The notes under the pieces: model-generated | Database searches by the model: none | The model's input: the letters and a program-made list of their open reading frames with translations, nothing else | What the model was told of the DNA's origin: nothing | Made by a program: the position numbers and the translations under genes | Assembly (NCBI GenBank): GCA_934162925.1 | Contig: CAKPJR010000014.1 | Location: 1-16,165 of the forward strand | Source: an uncultured Clostridia bacterium | GTDB lineage: Bacteria; Bacillota; Clostridia; TANB77; CAG-508 | Reading direction: 5' to 3' | DNA length: 16,165 bases | Part shown: positions 1 to 7,201 of the stretch, piece by piece | Numbering within the stretch: the stretch's first letter is position 1 | How the letters are laid out: each line of letters begins with the position of its first letter

Positions 1-213
1 ACAGAACATAAAGAAGAAAAAGAAAAACACAATAAATATATTCATCAAGAAAGATTCTTTGGAGAATGCTCAAGAAGTTATTATGCAGGAGAAAATGTAA
101 AAGAAGAAGATATTAAAGCAAACTTTAAAAATGGAACACTAGAAATTACATTCCCTAAAGAAGAAAATAAAAAACTAGAAGATAAAAAGTATATACAAAT
201 AGAAGGAGAATAA
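1..213 (+). CDS. Hsp20 small heat-shock protein, C-terminal part
   Basis: The frame is open from base 1 to a TAA at 211-213, so the 5' end lies outside the window. The 70 visible residues contain the second half of an alpha-crystallin domain: an ERFFGECSRSYY stretch, then NVKEEDIKANFKNGTLEITFPK spread over the last beta strands, where the G-x-L motif of small heat-shock proteins (here NGTLEI) is clear. After it comes a short charged tail. Family members are ATP-independent holdases that bind unfolding proteins in the cytoplasm as oligomers. A strong intrinsic terminator follows directly, so this gene ends its own transcript and is not joined to yifB. No in-frame CGG occurs in the visible part. 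The family call is secure; the particular paralogue cannot be named. Confidence 0.88.
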   Translation, partial: TEHKEEKEKHNKYIHQERFFGECSRSYYAGENVKEEDIKANFKNGTLEITFPKEENKKLEDKKYIQIEGE

Positions 214-229
214 ATCTCTTAAGAACTCA

Positions 230-263
230 AAAAATTACCGGATTTTAAATTCCGGTAATTTTT
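230..263 (+). terminator. Intrinsic terminator after hsp20
   Basis: A 13-bp perfect inverted repeat (arms 230-242 and 251-263, core ATTACCGGA/TCCGGTAAT) with an 8-base loop. The right arm ends in a T run. It lies 16 bases after the hsp20 stop. Confidence 0.9.
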
Positions 264-289
264 GCTTTAAATAAAAATAACAAAAAGTA

Positions 290-318
290 TTGACAAAATA
301 TGGAAAATATATTAATAT
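290..318 (+). promoter_or_regulatory. Promoter of the yifB-dprA-yraN operon
   Basis: TTGACA at 290-295 and TAATAT at 313-318 are separated by exactly 17 bases, a near-consensus sigma-A promoter. It leaves a leader of about 85 bases before the yifB start. The leader is AT-rich and holds a weak 7-bp inverted repeat (TGCAAAA at 356-362, TTTTGCA at 375-381) of unknown meaning. Confidence 0.75.
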
Positions 319-410
319 AATTTTAATTTAAATCAAAATAAATTTAATTCAAAAATGCAAAATCACAATAATTGTTTTGCAATTCTAAAAAAATTCCAAA
401 GAGGTAAAAT

Positions 411-1948
411 ATGTTATCAATAGTAAAAAGTATGTCACTTGCAGGGATAGATGGCTATCTTATTTATGTGCAAGTGGATGTTTCATCTGGAATGCCCGGA
501 TGGGACATAGTTGGATTACCAGATGTAAGTGTAAAAGAATCAAAAGAAAGAGTAAGAACAGCCATAAAAAATTCTGGATACGAATTAAACAGTAGAAAAA
601 TAACAGTTAACTTAGCACCAGCAAATACTAAAAAAGAGGGCTCATTTTTTGACTTACCAATAGCAATAGGAATACTTGTGTGCACAGAAGTAATTTTAGA
701 AAATATACCAGAAAATATTGCGTTTGTTGGAGAGCTATCGTTAGATGGAAAATTAAATAAAATAAATGGAATATTGCCTATGTGTATAGAAGCCAAAAAG
801 CTAGGAATATCAAAAATCATAGTTCCATTAGAAAATGCAAAAGAAGCCTCTGTAGTAAGTGGAATAGAAATATATGGAGCAGAAACATTAACACAAGTTG
901 TAGAATTTTTAAATGGTATAACAAAAATAGAACAAATGCAGGTAGATGTTGAGGAACTATTTACTTCAAACGCTAATAATTTATTAGATTTTAGTGAAGT
1001 TAAAGGGCAAGAAAATATAAAAAGAGCCTTGGAAATAGCCGCTGCAGGAGGACATAATTGCTTGTTAATAGGTAGTCCAGGGTCACGGAAAAACAATGAT
1101 GGCAAGAAGAATACCATCAATTTTGCCAGATTTGACATTTGAAGAAGCATTAGAAACAACTAAAATTCATAGTATAGCTGGCATTTTATCAAAAGATACC
1201 CCATTAATTACAAAAAGGCCATTTAGAAGTCCTCATCATACAATTTCTAGTAGTTCGCTTGTGCGGAGGAGGTAAAATTCCGAAACCAGGAGAAATTAGC
1301 TTGGCACACAATGGCGTATTGTTTTTAGATGAATTACCTGAATTTAATAAAAATACACTAGAAGTTTTGAGAGGACCATTAGAAGATGGAATAATTAGTA
1401 TTAGTAGGGTGAATGCTTCACTTACATATCCTTGTAATTTTATGTTTGTAGCTTCAATGAACCCCTGTCCGTGCGGATTTTTTGGTTCTAAAGAAAAAGA
1501 ATGTACTTGTGCTCCTAGAGCAATAGAAAAATATATGGGTAAAATTAGTGGCCCTCTTTTAGATAGAATAGACATTCAAATAGAAGTGACACCTGTAAAA
1601 TATCAAAAACTAGAAGAAGAAAAAACAGCAGAAAGTTCTGAGAATATAAAGAAAAGAGTAAATATGTCCAGAAAAATACAGCAAGAAAGATATAAAGAAA
1701 ATGCTATATACTCAAATGCAGAACTTACACCAAAATTAGTGAACAAATATTGTAAGTTAGATAAAGAATCAAAAAAAATACTGCAAAGTGCTTTTGAAAG
1801 ACTAGGATTAAGTGCAAGAGCACATGGAAGAATTTTAAAAGTAGCAAGAACAATAGCAGATTTAGAAGGAAAAGAAAATATAGAATCAAATCATATTGCA
1901 GAAGCAATACAGTACAGAAGTTTAGATAAAAAATATTGGAAAAATTAA
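411..1948 (+). CDS. yifB: YifB/ComM-family Mg-chelatase-like AAA+ ATPase, needs two +1 shifts
   Basis: Read with +1 shifts at the CGG codons at 1086 and 1264, this gives a 511-residue protein, the usual YifB/ComM length. The N-terminal half is the Lon-protease-like (ChlI) fold, starting at MLSIVKSMSLAGIDGYL with the VDVSSGMPGWDIVGLPD motif. The AAA+ Mg-chelatase domain follows: Walker A GSPGSGKT at residues 221-228, the RPFRSPHHTIS motif, the LVGGG loop, and Walker B GVLFLDELPEF. After that come the MNPCPCG cysteine motif and the C-terminal helical domain with GLSARAHGRILKVARTIADL. ComM is a helicase that helps branch migration during natural transformation in some bacteria. Start chosen at 411 because AAAGAGG lies at 398-404. 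Without the shifts translation stops at 1142, inside the P-loop region, and leaves a dead 243-residue fragment. It is the first gene of an operon with dprA and yraN, which supports a DNA-processing role. Confidence 0.9.
1086..1088 (+). other. +1 shift site 1 (CGG) in yifB
   Basis: CGG is in frame after TCA (Ser225). Skipping the C gives GGA (Gly226), then AAA ACA, which restores the Walker A sequence GSGKT. Reading CGG as Arg gives SRKNN and a stop 17 codons on. Confidence 0.85.
1264..1266 (+). other. +1 shift site 2 (CGG) in yifB
   Basis: In the frame set by the first shift, GTG (Val284) is followed by CGG. Skipping the C gives GGA GGA GGT, the conserved LVGGG loop, and the frame stays open to 1948. 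Without the skip, CGG AGG AGG is followed at once by a TAA stop. Confidence 0.85.
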
Positions 1949-1962
1949 AACATAGGAGAAAA

Positions 1963-2802
1963 ATGAGAGAAATAAAATTAATAAAATATACAGACTCAAA
2001 TTATCCCCAAAAACTGTTAGAAATAGAAAATTATCCAAAAGAGTTATATGTTATAGGAAATGAAAAATTACTAGAAAAAGATTCAATTGGAATAGTTGGC
2101 GCAAGGGAAAGTACAGGGTATGGAGAAAAATGTGCAAGAAATTTTGCAAGAGAAATATCAAAAGAAAATATATGTGTAGTAAGTGGAATGGCAGTTGGAA
2201 TAGATACTGCTGCACATGAAGGAGCAATCATAGAAAAAGGCAGTACAATTGCAGTGTTAGGATGTGGATTTAACAATATTTATCCAAAAGAAAACACAGA
2301 TTTATTCAACGATATTTTAAAAAAAGGTGGCTGTGTAATATCAGAATATAGTCCAAATACAAAAGCAGATTTATCAAAATTTCCTAAAAGAAATAGAATA
2401 ATAAGCGGATTAGCAAAAGGAATATTGGTTGTAGAAGCAATTTATAGAAGTGGAAGTCTAATTACAGCTAAATATGCAAAAAAGCAAAATAAAAAAATCT
2501 TTTGTATTCCTAGCAATATAGATGAAAAAACCAGTGTAGGAACAAACAGACTTATTCAAAATGGAGCAAAATTAGTAATAAAAGCACAAGATATATTAGA
2601 TGAAATAAAAAATAAAGTAGAAGAAGAAATAGAAGAGGAATATGTAGAAATATATAATTGCTTAACATACATGCCAACAAATATTAATATAATTGCAAAA
2701 AAGTGCAATTTAGAAATATCTAAACTTACTCAAAATCTATTAATGATGGAACTAAAAGGATATGCAAAATCAATGCCAGGAAATGAATATGTGAGGTTAT
2801 AG
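1963..2802 (+). CDS. dprA: DNA-processing protein DprA (Smf)
   Basis: A 279-residue protein with the DprA Rossmann-like domain. Visible motifs are GIVGARESTGYG, the hallmark VSGMAVGIDTAAHEGA, TIAVLGCGFNNIYP, SEYSP and FPKRNRIISGL, then SGSLITAKYA. A C-terminal winged-helix-like segment begins near residue 215. DprA binds incoming single-stranded DNA and loads RecA during natural transformation; in many Bacillota it is kept without known competence. I place the start at ATG 1963 because AGGAG at 1954-1958 precedes it; an upstream in-frame ATG at 1936 would overlap the end of yifB and lacks a good binding site. The gene starts 14 bases after the yifB stop and its TAG abuts the yraN ATG, so the three genes are one transcript. 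No in-frame CGG and no frameshift; the CGG at 2405-2407 is in the harmless phase AGC GGA. Confidence 0.93.
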   Translation: MREIKLIKYTDSNYPQKLLEIENYPKELYVIGNEKLLEKDSIGIVGARESTGYGEKCARNFAREISKENICVVSGMAVGIDTAAHEGAIIEKGSTIAVLGCGFNNIYPKENTDLFNDILKKGGCVISEYSPNTKADLSKFPKRNRIISGLAKGILVVEAIYRSGSLITAKYAKKQNKKIFCIPSNIDEKTSVGTNRLIQNGAKLVIKAQDILDEIKNKVEEEIEEEYVEIYNCLTYMPTNINIIAKKCNLEISKLTQNLLMMELKGYAKSMPGNEYVRL

Positions 2803-3159
2803 ATGAATAAAGATCATGAATTAGGAAAATTAGGAGAAAATGTTATAGCTAATTATATTACAAGATTAGGGTACAAAGTATTAGAGAGAAATTTTGAATG
2901 TAATCAAGGAGAAATAGATATAATTGCTTTAGATAATGAAGAATTAGTATTTATAGAAGTAAAAACTAGAACAGGAGTAAATTACGGAGAGGCAAGTGAA
3001 GCAATAACAAGATACAAAAAAAGGCATTTACTAAACTCAATAAAATACTATTTATATAAAAGAAATTTAGAAAACGAATTTATAAGAATAGATGTAGCAG
3101 AAGTATATGTTAAAGGTGAGAATATAAAAATTAACTATATAAAAAAAGCTATAGAATAG
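2803..3159 (+). CDS. yraN: YraN/UPF0102 family endonuclease-like protein
   Basis: A 118-residue protein of normal YraN length. The N-terminus has GKLGENVIANYITRLGYKVLERNFE, followed by the restriction-endonuclease-like core QGEIDIIA and VFIEVKTRT, in which the Glu-Asp and Glu-x-Lys residues form the putative metal site of the PD-(D/E)xK fold. The biological role of this family is not settled; it sits beside dprA, yifB, rnhB or topA in many genomes, and that neighbourhood fits a link to DNA metabolism. ATG 2803 directly follows the dprA stop codon, with a GTGAGG binding site inside the end of dprA, so translation is probably coupled. No terminator hairpin with a T run is visible right after it. 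Confidence 0.9.
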   Translation: MNKDHELGKLGENVIANYITRLGYKVLERNFECNQGEIDIIALDNEELVFIEVKTRTGVNYGEASEAITRYKKRHLLNSIKYYLYKRNLENEFIRIDVAEVYVKGENIKINYIKKAIE

Positions 3160-3178
3160 ATATGTTACAAGATCGGCT

Positions 3179-3208
3179 TTGACATATTTTTCTTCTTACA
3201 AGTATAAA
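3179..3208 (+). promoter_or_regulatory. Promoter-like sequence with no clear gene downstream
   Basis: TTGACA at 3179-3184 and TATAAA at 3203-3208, 18 bases apart, lie 19 bases after yraN. Downstream on this strand I see only a 10-codon ATG frame (3213-3245) without a ribosome binding site, a GC-rich hairpin, and then the 3' end of the convergent amylase gene. It could drive a small RNA or a lost gene, or be chance in AT-rich DNA. Confidence 0.35.
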
Positions 3209-3307
3209 ATACATGCCACGCGTTTTGCTAGAGCAAGCTGAATAATTGCAACAAAATAAGTGGAAAATTTGTTACTGTTCAGACAAAATTAAAAAAGTAG
3301 AGCTTAT

Positions 3308-3334
3308 GTAGGGGCGGGGCTCCGTACCCGCCCG
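3308..3334. repeat. GC-rich dispersed hairpin repeat, copy 1
   Basis: A compact palindrome with arms GGGCGGG (3312-3318) and CCCGCCC (3327-3333) around an 8-base loop, preceded by TGTAGG. It is far more GC-rich than its surroundings. A related element lies at 7135-7161 in the opposite orientation; both share a TGTAGGGGC edge. It looks like a small dispersed intergenic repeat. Confidence 0.6.
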
Positions 3335-3422
3335 AAAATCCGATGATTTATTGCAAACATTGTAGGTGGATCATCCTTGATAATCTGCAATGCATCATAG
3401 AATTAACAAAAAATATATCTAG

Positions 3423-4894
3423 TTATTTTAAGTAAATATTATCTTTTAAAATCCAGACAGAGACACTTCCGTTATTACAAGAAAATGTACCATTTCCGTT
3501 ATTATCTACTAAAACCTCATTTTTTATATTGCCGGGTGCAGTCGTATAAAACTTTGCCGGCTAAGTTAGTTCCAACATTTATCTGCTTACTACCTCCTAA
3601 TTTATTAGAAAGTACTGTAACTAAACCTGAATATGGGTGTTCAAAATCACCTTCTCTTACCCAAGCAATTATGTTTTTATCATCAAAATAATCTGTTTGT
3701 CTTCCATAAGCGAAGTACTTTCTAACTTTAATCAATAAATTTAAAATGCTTTCATTAGAAGGAATGTTAGAAAAAGGAATACCATAGTAATCGCCATAAA
3801 AAACGCAGGGATTACCTTTTTTTCTTAGTAATATTAAAGCATAAGCTATAGGCATAAACCATTCTGGAATCCATGATTCCAAAGACTGGCCGGGTTGTGT
3901 ATCATGATTATTCACAAAAGTTATTGCAAGTTCAGGATGTTCTTCAACTAAAGTTCCATTAAATATATTTCTCATGTCATATTCACCATTAGAATATGAT
4001 GCATTAAAAAAGTTATAATGCAAAGGAACATCAAAAAGTGAAATTTTAGAATCTGTTTCTTTAATATAATTATTTAGAGCTTCAATATTATTACTCCAAT
4101 ATTCTCCAAACACATCTAAAGTCTTGCCAGTAGAAGATCTCAATTCATTTACCCACTCTTCAAAAAAAGTAGAATCTATATGTTTAACAGCATCTAATCT
4201 AAAACCATCAACATTTGTAGTAGATAAATACCATTTTCCCCAAGAAATAAGTTCTTTAACTACATCAACATTATTTAAATCAACATCTGCTCCCATTAAA
4301 TAATCAAAATTACCTTTTTCCTTATCTACATGATTATCCCAGTGTTTGCCATAAAATTGGAAAATAGAAGAACGTTTACTATTTTCATCCCAGTCTACGC
4401 CGAGTAAAATGTGTCCAATTCCATTTAAAATCAGAATATGTGTTTCCTCTTCCAGGGAAAGTATATTTAGTCCAAGCTTTAATCGTAATAGGATCTAAAG
4501 AAGTACTTGTTCTATCATTTGGATTTTGTTCATATGCGATAACATCCTCTGTTTCATCTGCACCAAGTTTATGGTTTAATACTATATCAGCATAGACTTT
4601 TATATAGTTAGCTCTTAGAGTCTTTATTGCCTGTATATATTCATCTCTAGTTCCATATTTTGTGGGAATAGTTCCTTTTTGATTGAATTCGCCTAAGTCA
4701 TATAAATCATAAACTCCGTAACCTGTATCATAAATACCATTAGTTGCTTTATAGGCTGGAGGTAACCATATTGAAGTTATGCCAATGGAAGACAATAAAC
4801 TAGCCTTGCTAGTAATTTTATTCCATAAAGAACAGTCGGGTTCTAAATTCCATTCGAAATATTGCATCATTGTTTCATTAATTAAATCATTCAT
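3423..4894 (-). CDS. Cytoplasmic alpha-amylase (GH13), needs two +1 shifts
   Basis: With +1 shifts at the CGG codons 4402-4400 and 3534-3532, the minus strand encodes 489 residues, matching Bacillus-type alpha-amylases of about 480-490 residues. The N-terminus MQYFEWNLEPD and SIWLPPAYK, the GYGVYDLYDLGEF and DIVLNHK motifs, and the FKWNWTHFTGVDWDE segment are typical. The catalytic residues by motif are Asp234 (DGFRLDAVKH), Glu264 (VFGEYW) and Asp331 (FVNNHDTQPG), with the spacing seen in Bacillus licheniformis amylase. The protein ends in a beta domain closing with VSVWILK. It hydrolyses alpha-1,4 bonds of starch, glycogen or maltodextrins. There is no signal peptide, so the enzyme probably acts in the cytoplasm. 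Start at 4894 with GAGGTGA just upstream. Without the shifts it stops at 4385, before all three catalytic residues. It is monocistronic and divergent from the HD gene. Confidence 0.9.
3532..3534 (-). other. +1 shift site 4 (CGG) in the amylase gene
   Basis: On the minus strand ACC (Thr453) is followed by CGG. Skipping the C gives GGC (Gly454) and a frame that adds 36 residues with the typical C-terminal NGNGTFSCNNGSVSVWILK pattern, ending at 3423. Without the skip, only CGG CAA TAT AAA AAA remain before a TGA. Confidence 0.8.
4400..4402 (-). other. +1 shift site 3 (CGG) in the amylase gene
   Basis: On the minus strand ACT (Thr164) is followed by CGG. Skipping the C gives GGC GTA GAC TGG GAT (GVDWD), the expected continuation of the HFTG segment. 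Reading CGG as Arg gives RRRLG and a stop. Confidence 0.85.
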
Positions 4895-4919
4895 AAATTC
4901 ACCTCATAAATTTAAAATT

Positions 4920-4925
4920 ATTATA
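4920..4925 (-). promoter_or_regulatory. Probable -10 element of the amylase gene
   Basis: A perfect TATAAT on the minus strand, 26 bases before the amylase start codon. The -35 position is only a T-rich tract, so the promoter is incomplete by consensus. Confidence 0.35.
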
Positions 4926-4928
4926 TCA

Positions 4929-4957
4929 TTTACTTTTAATAAAAAAAAGTATAAAAT
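4929..4957 (+). promoter_or_regulatory. Probable promoter of the HD hydrolase gene
   Basis: TTTACT at 4929-4934 and TAAAAT at 4952-4957 with a 17-base spacer lie 38 bases before the start codon, back-to-back with the amylase -10 element. Confidence 0.45.
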
Positions 4958-4995
4958 AAATGCAGTAAAATTAAATAAAGGATGGAGGAATTGTT

Positions 4996-5566
4996 ATGGA
5001 TAGAAAAGATGCACTAGATTTATTAAAAAAATATAATAAAGAAGAATTTCATTTAAGACATGCATTTACAGTTGAGGGAGTTATGAAATACTTTGCAAGA
5101 GAATTAGGATATGATGAAAATTTCTGGGGAATAGTACGGCTTATTGCATGATGTGGATTTTGAATGTTATCCAGAAGAACACTGTAAAAAAGCTCCAGAA
5201 TTATTAAAAGAAATAAATGCAAGTGACGAATTAGTACATGCTGTATGTAGCCATGGATATGGAATTTGTGTAGATATAGAACCAACCCACGAAATGGAAA
5301 AAATACTATTTGCAACAGATGAGCTTACAGGATTGATTTGGGCGGCTGCAAAAATGAGACCATCTAAAAGTACAAAAGATATGGAAGTATCTAGTTTAAA
5401 AAAGAAATTTAAAGATAAAAAATTCGCAGCAGGTTGTTCAAGAGATGTAATAAAAACAGGTGCAGAAAGATTAGGTTGGGAATTAAATGACTTGTTTGAG
5501 AAAACAATACTAGCAATGAGAGATTGCGAAGATATAGTAAATGAAGAAATGAAAGAAATAGAATAA
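4996..5566 (+). CDS. HD-domain phosphohydrolase, needs one +1 shift
   Basis: Read with a +1 shift at CGG 5137, this gives 189 residues. It carries the metal-binding HD pattern: His22 (LRHAF), the His51-Asp52 pair in GLLHDVDFE, a later His in CSHGYG, and Asp in FATDELTGLIWA. The HD superfamily includes phosphohydrolases acting on nucleotides and related phosphates; this short single-domain type is common in Clostridia and its substrate is not known. Start at ATG 4996 with GGAGG at 4984-4988. An alternative start at TTG 5144 would drop the first metal ligand, has no binding site, and merely reflects the frame break. Without the shift, translation ends at a TGA four codons after GTA. A membrane-protein gene follows closely and may be co-transcribed. 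Confidence 0.85.
5137..5139 (+). other. +1 shift site 5 (CGG) in the HD hydrolase gene
   Basis: GTA (Val47) is followed by in-frame CGG. Skipping the C gives GGC TTA TTG CAT GAT (GLLHD), the conserved metal-binding motif. Reading through gives CGG CTT ATT GCA TGA, a stop. Confidence 0.87.
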
Positions 5567-5584
5567 AATATATAGGAGAAAAAT

Positions 5585-6097
5585 GTGGAGATAAAATTTA
5601 AAAATATTACTAAATGCACAGCAAGCCTATACAATCAATTTTTAGGATTTCATAACAAAAAATATAAAACACGAAATATACTAACTATGGTAACAGTATT
5701 AATTGCTGTATTATATATGGTAATATTTAATATAAAATATAAGAATTACTTTGCTGTAATATTAGCAATAACATTTGCATTCCTAGGATTTTTTATAAAA
5801 GAAAAATATCAAAAAAAAGTTGTAAAAAAAGAACTTAAAAGCCAAAAAATAAAAAAAGAAGAACAAGTAGAATTTTATTTTTACAATAAATATTATTTTG
5901 TAGTGAAAATGAATAAAAAAAGGCAATTGGTAAGGTATTTTAAAATATATAGAATTAATAGTGATGAAAAAAACTTTTACATATATACCGATAAGACACA
6001 TGCATTTATTGTAAGCAAAGAAGGGTTTATAAAAGGAACAGCAAAAGAATTTGGTGAGTTTATGGCAAAAAAATTTAAACTAAAGTATTCAAATTGA
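5585..6097 (+). CDS. YcxB-like membrane protein
   Basis: A 170-residue protein starting at GTG 5585, chosen because AGGAG at 5574-5578 is 6 bases away; the overlapping ATG at 5583 reads only three codons before a stop. Two hydrophobic segments at about residues 32-48 and 50-66 form a membrane hairpin, followed by a very Lys-rich stretch and a C-terminal domain rich in Tyr and Phe, with FKIYRINSDEKNFYIYTDKTHAFIVSKEGF. That arrangement (two helices, then a beta-rich cytoplasmic domain ending in an aliphatic/aromatic IVSKEGF-like strand) resembles the YcxB family, whose function is unknown. It starts 18 bases after the HD gene, so the two are probably one transcript. Its TGA stop overlaps the -35 box of the next promoter. 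Family assignment is from pattern only. Confidence 0.6.
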   Translation: MEIKFKNITKCTASLYNQFLGFHNKKYKTRNILTMVTVLIAVLYMVIFNIKYKNYFAVILAITFAFLGFFIKEKYQKKVVKKELKSQKIKKEEQVEFYFYNKYYFVVKMNKKRQLVRYFKIYRINSDEKNFYIYTDKTHAFIVSKEGFIKGTAKEFGEFMAKKFKLKYSN

Positions 6098-6122
6098 CTA
6101 ATTATGTAAAATGATGTAAAAT
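6094..6122 (+). promoter_or_regulatory. Promoter of the 45-residue small protein
   Basis: TTGACT at 6094-6099 and TAAAAT at 6117-6122 with a 17-base spacer. The short leader contains two direct AACCGG copies (6134-6139 and 6144-6149), which could be a binding site or chance. Confidence 0.55.
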
Positions 6123-6169
6123 ATAAATACAACAACCGGTATAACCGGATCTTAAGGAGTGGCAATAAT

Positions 6170-6307
6170 ATGACAGAAAAAGATTTTGCAAAAATGACAC
6201 GAAAAGAGTTGGAGGAATATTGCAATAAACTTCAACAAGAATTAAGCACTGCACAATGGTTTTTACGAAGCAAAATCAAGCTTGGAGAAAGAGAACACTC
6301 AAACTAA
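6170..6307 (+). CDS. 45-residue hypothetical small protein
   Basis: An ATG at 6170 preceded by AAGGAG (6154-6159) opens a 45-codon frame ending in TAA at 6305-6307. It has its own promoter and a strong terminator, which argues for a real gene. The product is charged and probably helical: MTRKELEEYCNKLQQEL, then TAQWFLRSKIKLGE. There is no signal peptide, membrane segment or recognisable motif. It might be a short coiled-coil cytoplasmic protein; I do not recognise the family. Two CGA codons are used (Arg11, Arg33), evidence that CGA is a sense codon here. Confidence 0.65.
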   Translation: MTEKDFAKMTRKELEEYCNKLQQELSTAQWFLRSKIKLGEREHSN

Positions 6308-6345
6308 AACAAATTGGCTTTTCATATGTGAAAAGCCAATTTGTT
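6308..6345. terminator. Bidirectional terminator between the small ORF and tetR
   Basis: A perfect 17-bp inverted repeat (6308-6324 and 6329-6345, core AATTGGCTTTTCA/TGAAAAGCCAATT) with a 4-base loop. A T-rich tract follows on the plus strand, serving the small gene; the facing tetR gene ends at 6354, so it can serve both. Confidence 0.88.
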
Positions 6346-6353
6346 TTGTTCTT

Positions 6354-6947
6354 TTATTTTAGCATATCTCTAATAGTTTTATATAAATAAGGTTTAAATT
6401 CCTCAATAGGCATTGGGTCATTATATAAAATAGAATTAAAACATGTAGAACTTGCAAGCTCTATAATCATAAATAAAACAACATCAGGATTTTCAATATT
6501 AATTTTATTGTCTTCTATACCTTTAATAAATAAAGCTCGTAGCCCGTCTTTATTGTCATCTAAAGTATTGTAAATTTTAAATACAGTATTGCTTTTAATT
6601 CCCCAAGATAAATTTTTAGAAATAAACTTAAGAAGAGCAGGAAATTTTGTAAGCTCATCTATAACATAATTTATTATATAAATAATTTGATCAGAAAAAT
6701 TACTTATATAAGACTTTCTTAAACTTTCTAAAGCGTCACAAAATAATTTATGAGATTTTTTTGCAATAAGAATATCTCTTAATTCATACTTATCTTTAAA
6801 ATATAAATAAAAAGTACCCTTTGCAACACTGGCATTATCTACAATATATTGTATAGAATTATTTTGGATGCCCTTTTCAGTAAAAAGCTTAAAAGCTGTA
6901 TCTAATAATCTATTCTTTTTATTTTCTTTAGACTCTTGAATACTCAA
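6354..6947 (-). CDS. TetR/AcrR-family transcriptional regulator
   Basis: A 197-residue protein. The N-terminal TetR DNA-binding domain reads NRLLDTAFKLFTEKG, IQYIVDNASVAKGTFYLYFKDKYELRDIL, the standard three-helix HTH with the G-T-F-Y-x-Y-F recognition helix. The rest is the variable ligand-binding domain. Such proteins repress efflux genes until an inducer binds. I choose the TTG at 6947 as start: a GGTG binding site lies six bases upstream, the encoded MSIQESKEN leads straight into the HTH, and the predicted promoter starts transcription near 6960. An in-frame ATG at 6995 would lie inside the operator and add a hydrophobic extension unlike the family. It is divergent from the MMPL transporter, and palindromic sites lie on both promoters. 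Confidence 0.88.
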   Translation of the reverse strand: MSIQESKENKKNRLLDTAFKLFTEKGIQNNSIQYIVDNASVAKGTFYLYFKDKYELRDILIAKKSHKLFCDALESLRKSYISNFSDQIIYIINYVIDELTKFPALLKFISKNLSWGIKSNTVFKIYNTLDDNKDGLRALFIKGIEDNKINIENPDVVLFMIIELASSTCFNSILYNDPMPIEEFKPYLYKTIRDMLK

Positions 6948-6966
6948 CTTAATCACCACATATATT

Positions 6967-6995
6967 ATTATTGCATAAAATGACCAGTAGGTCAA
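6967..6995 (-). promoter_or_regulatory. Probable tetR promoter
   Basis: On the minus strand, TTGACC at 6995-6990 and AATAAT at 6972-6967 are 17 bases apart. The -35 box forms part of the palindrome at 6981-6994, consistent with autorepression. Confidence 0.45.
6981..6994. promoter_or_regulatory. TetR operator-like palindrome on the tetR promoter
   Basis: TGACCAGTAGGTCA, arms TGACC/GGTCA, overlapping the -35 box of tetR. Two similar sites stand on the promoter of the divergent transporter. Confidence 0.65.
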
Positions 6996-7035
6996 TTATA
7001 AAATTAAAAATATGTATAAATTAAAATTTGTGTGA

Positions 7036-7094
7036 ACGATTCTAGGGACTGTCCCTCTTTTGTTGAATAACAAAAGGGGACTGTCCTGAATCGT
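7036..7094. repeat. Compound palindromic repeat
   Basis: Nested inverted repeats: outer arms ACGATTC (7036-7042) and GAATCGT (7088-7094), inner arms CTTTTGTT and AACAAAAG, and two GGACTGTCC copies. It forms one long imperfect hairpin between tetR and its target operon. A related GGGACAGACCC core sits in the loop of the terminator at 11439-11471. It is probably a dispersed miniature repeat. Confidence 0.6.
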
Positions 7095-7134
7095 AAATGT
7101 AGTGCAAAAAATTACACTAATATTAATTTATTTA

Positions 7135-7161
7135 GGGCAGACACAGGGCCTGCCCCTACAT
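7135..7161. repeat. GC-rich dispersed hairpin repeat, copy 2 (inverted)
   Basis: Arms GGGCAG (7135-7140) and CTGCCC (7150-7155) followed by CTACA; on the minus strand it begins TGTAGGGGCAGG, matching the edge of the element at 3308-3334. Confidence 0.55.
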
Positions 7162-7201
7162 TCCACCTCTCACATCAATTAAATAAATTTAAACAAAAAT
7201 A

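Larger units (their letters stand above)
3160..3422. other. Intergenic region between convergent yraN and the amylase gene
   Basis: 263 bases without a supported gene. It holds the promoter-like pair at 3179-3208 and the GC-rich hairpin at 3308-3334. No classical terminator with a T run was found for either convergent gene. Confidence 0.6.

Noticed and set aside
1265..1272. GGAGGAGG just after shift site 2 as a re-initiation signal
   Set aside because: No start codon follows at a suitable distance, and the bases encode the conserved Gly-Gly-Gly. A similar GGAGGA after the mreD site also encodes Gly-Gly, and the other five sites lack it.
1259..1948. A separate gene starting at TTG 1259
   Set aside because: It begins in the middle of the conserved YifB ATPase domain; it is the downstream piece of yifB after the second shift site.
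3213..3245. 10-codon ATG frame after the orphan promoter as a gene
   Set aside because: It has no ribosome binding site and no recognisable product.
5144..5566. HD hydrolase starting at TTG 5144
   Set aside because: It would lack the first metal-binding His and has no binding site; ATG 4996 has GGAGG and gives a complete domain.
6095..6097. TGA read as tryptophan
   Set aside because: TGA ends the YcxB-like gene at a sensible length and Trp is encoded by TGG elsewhere, so there is no sign of TGA recoding.
6948..6995. ATG 6995 as the TetR start
   Set aside because: It lies in the operator and upstream of the predicted transcription start, and adds a hydrophobic stretch not seen in TetR proteins.
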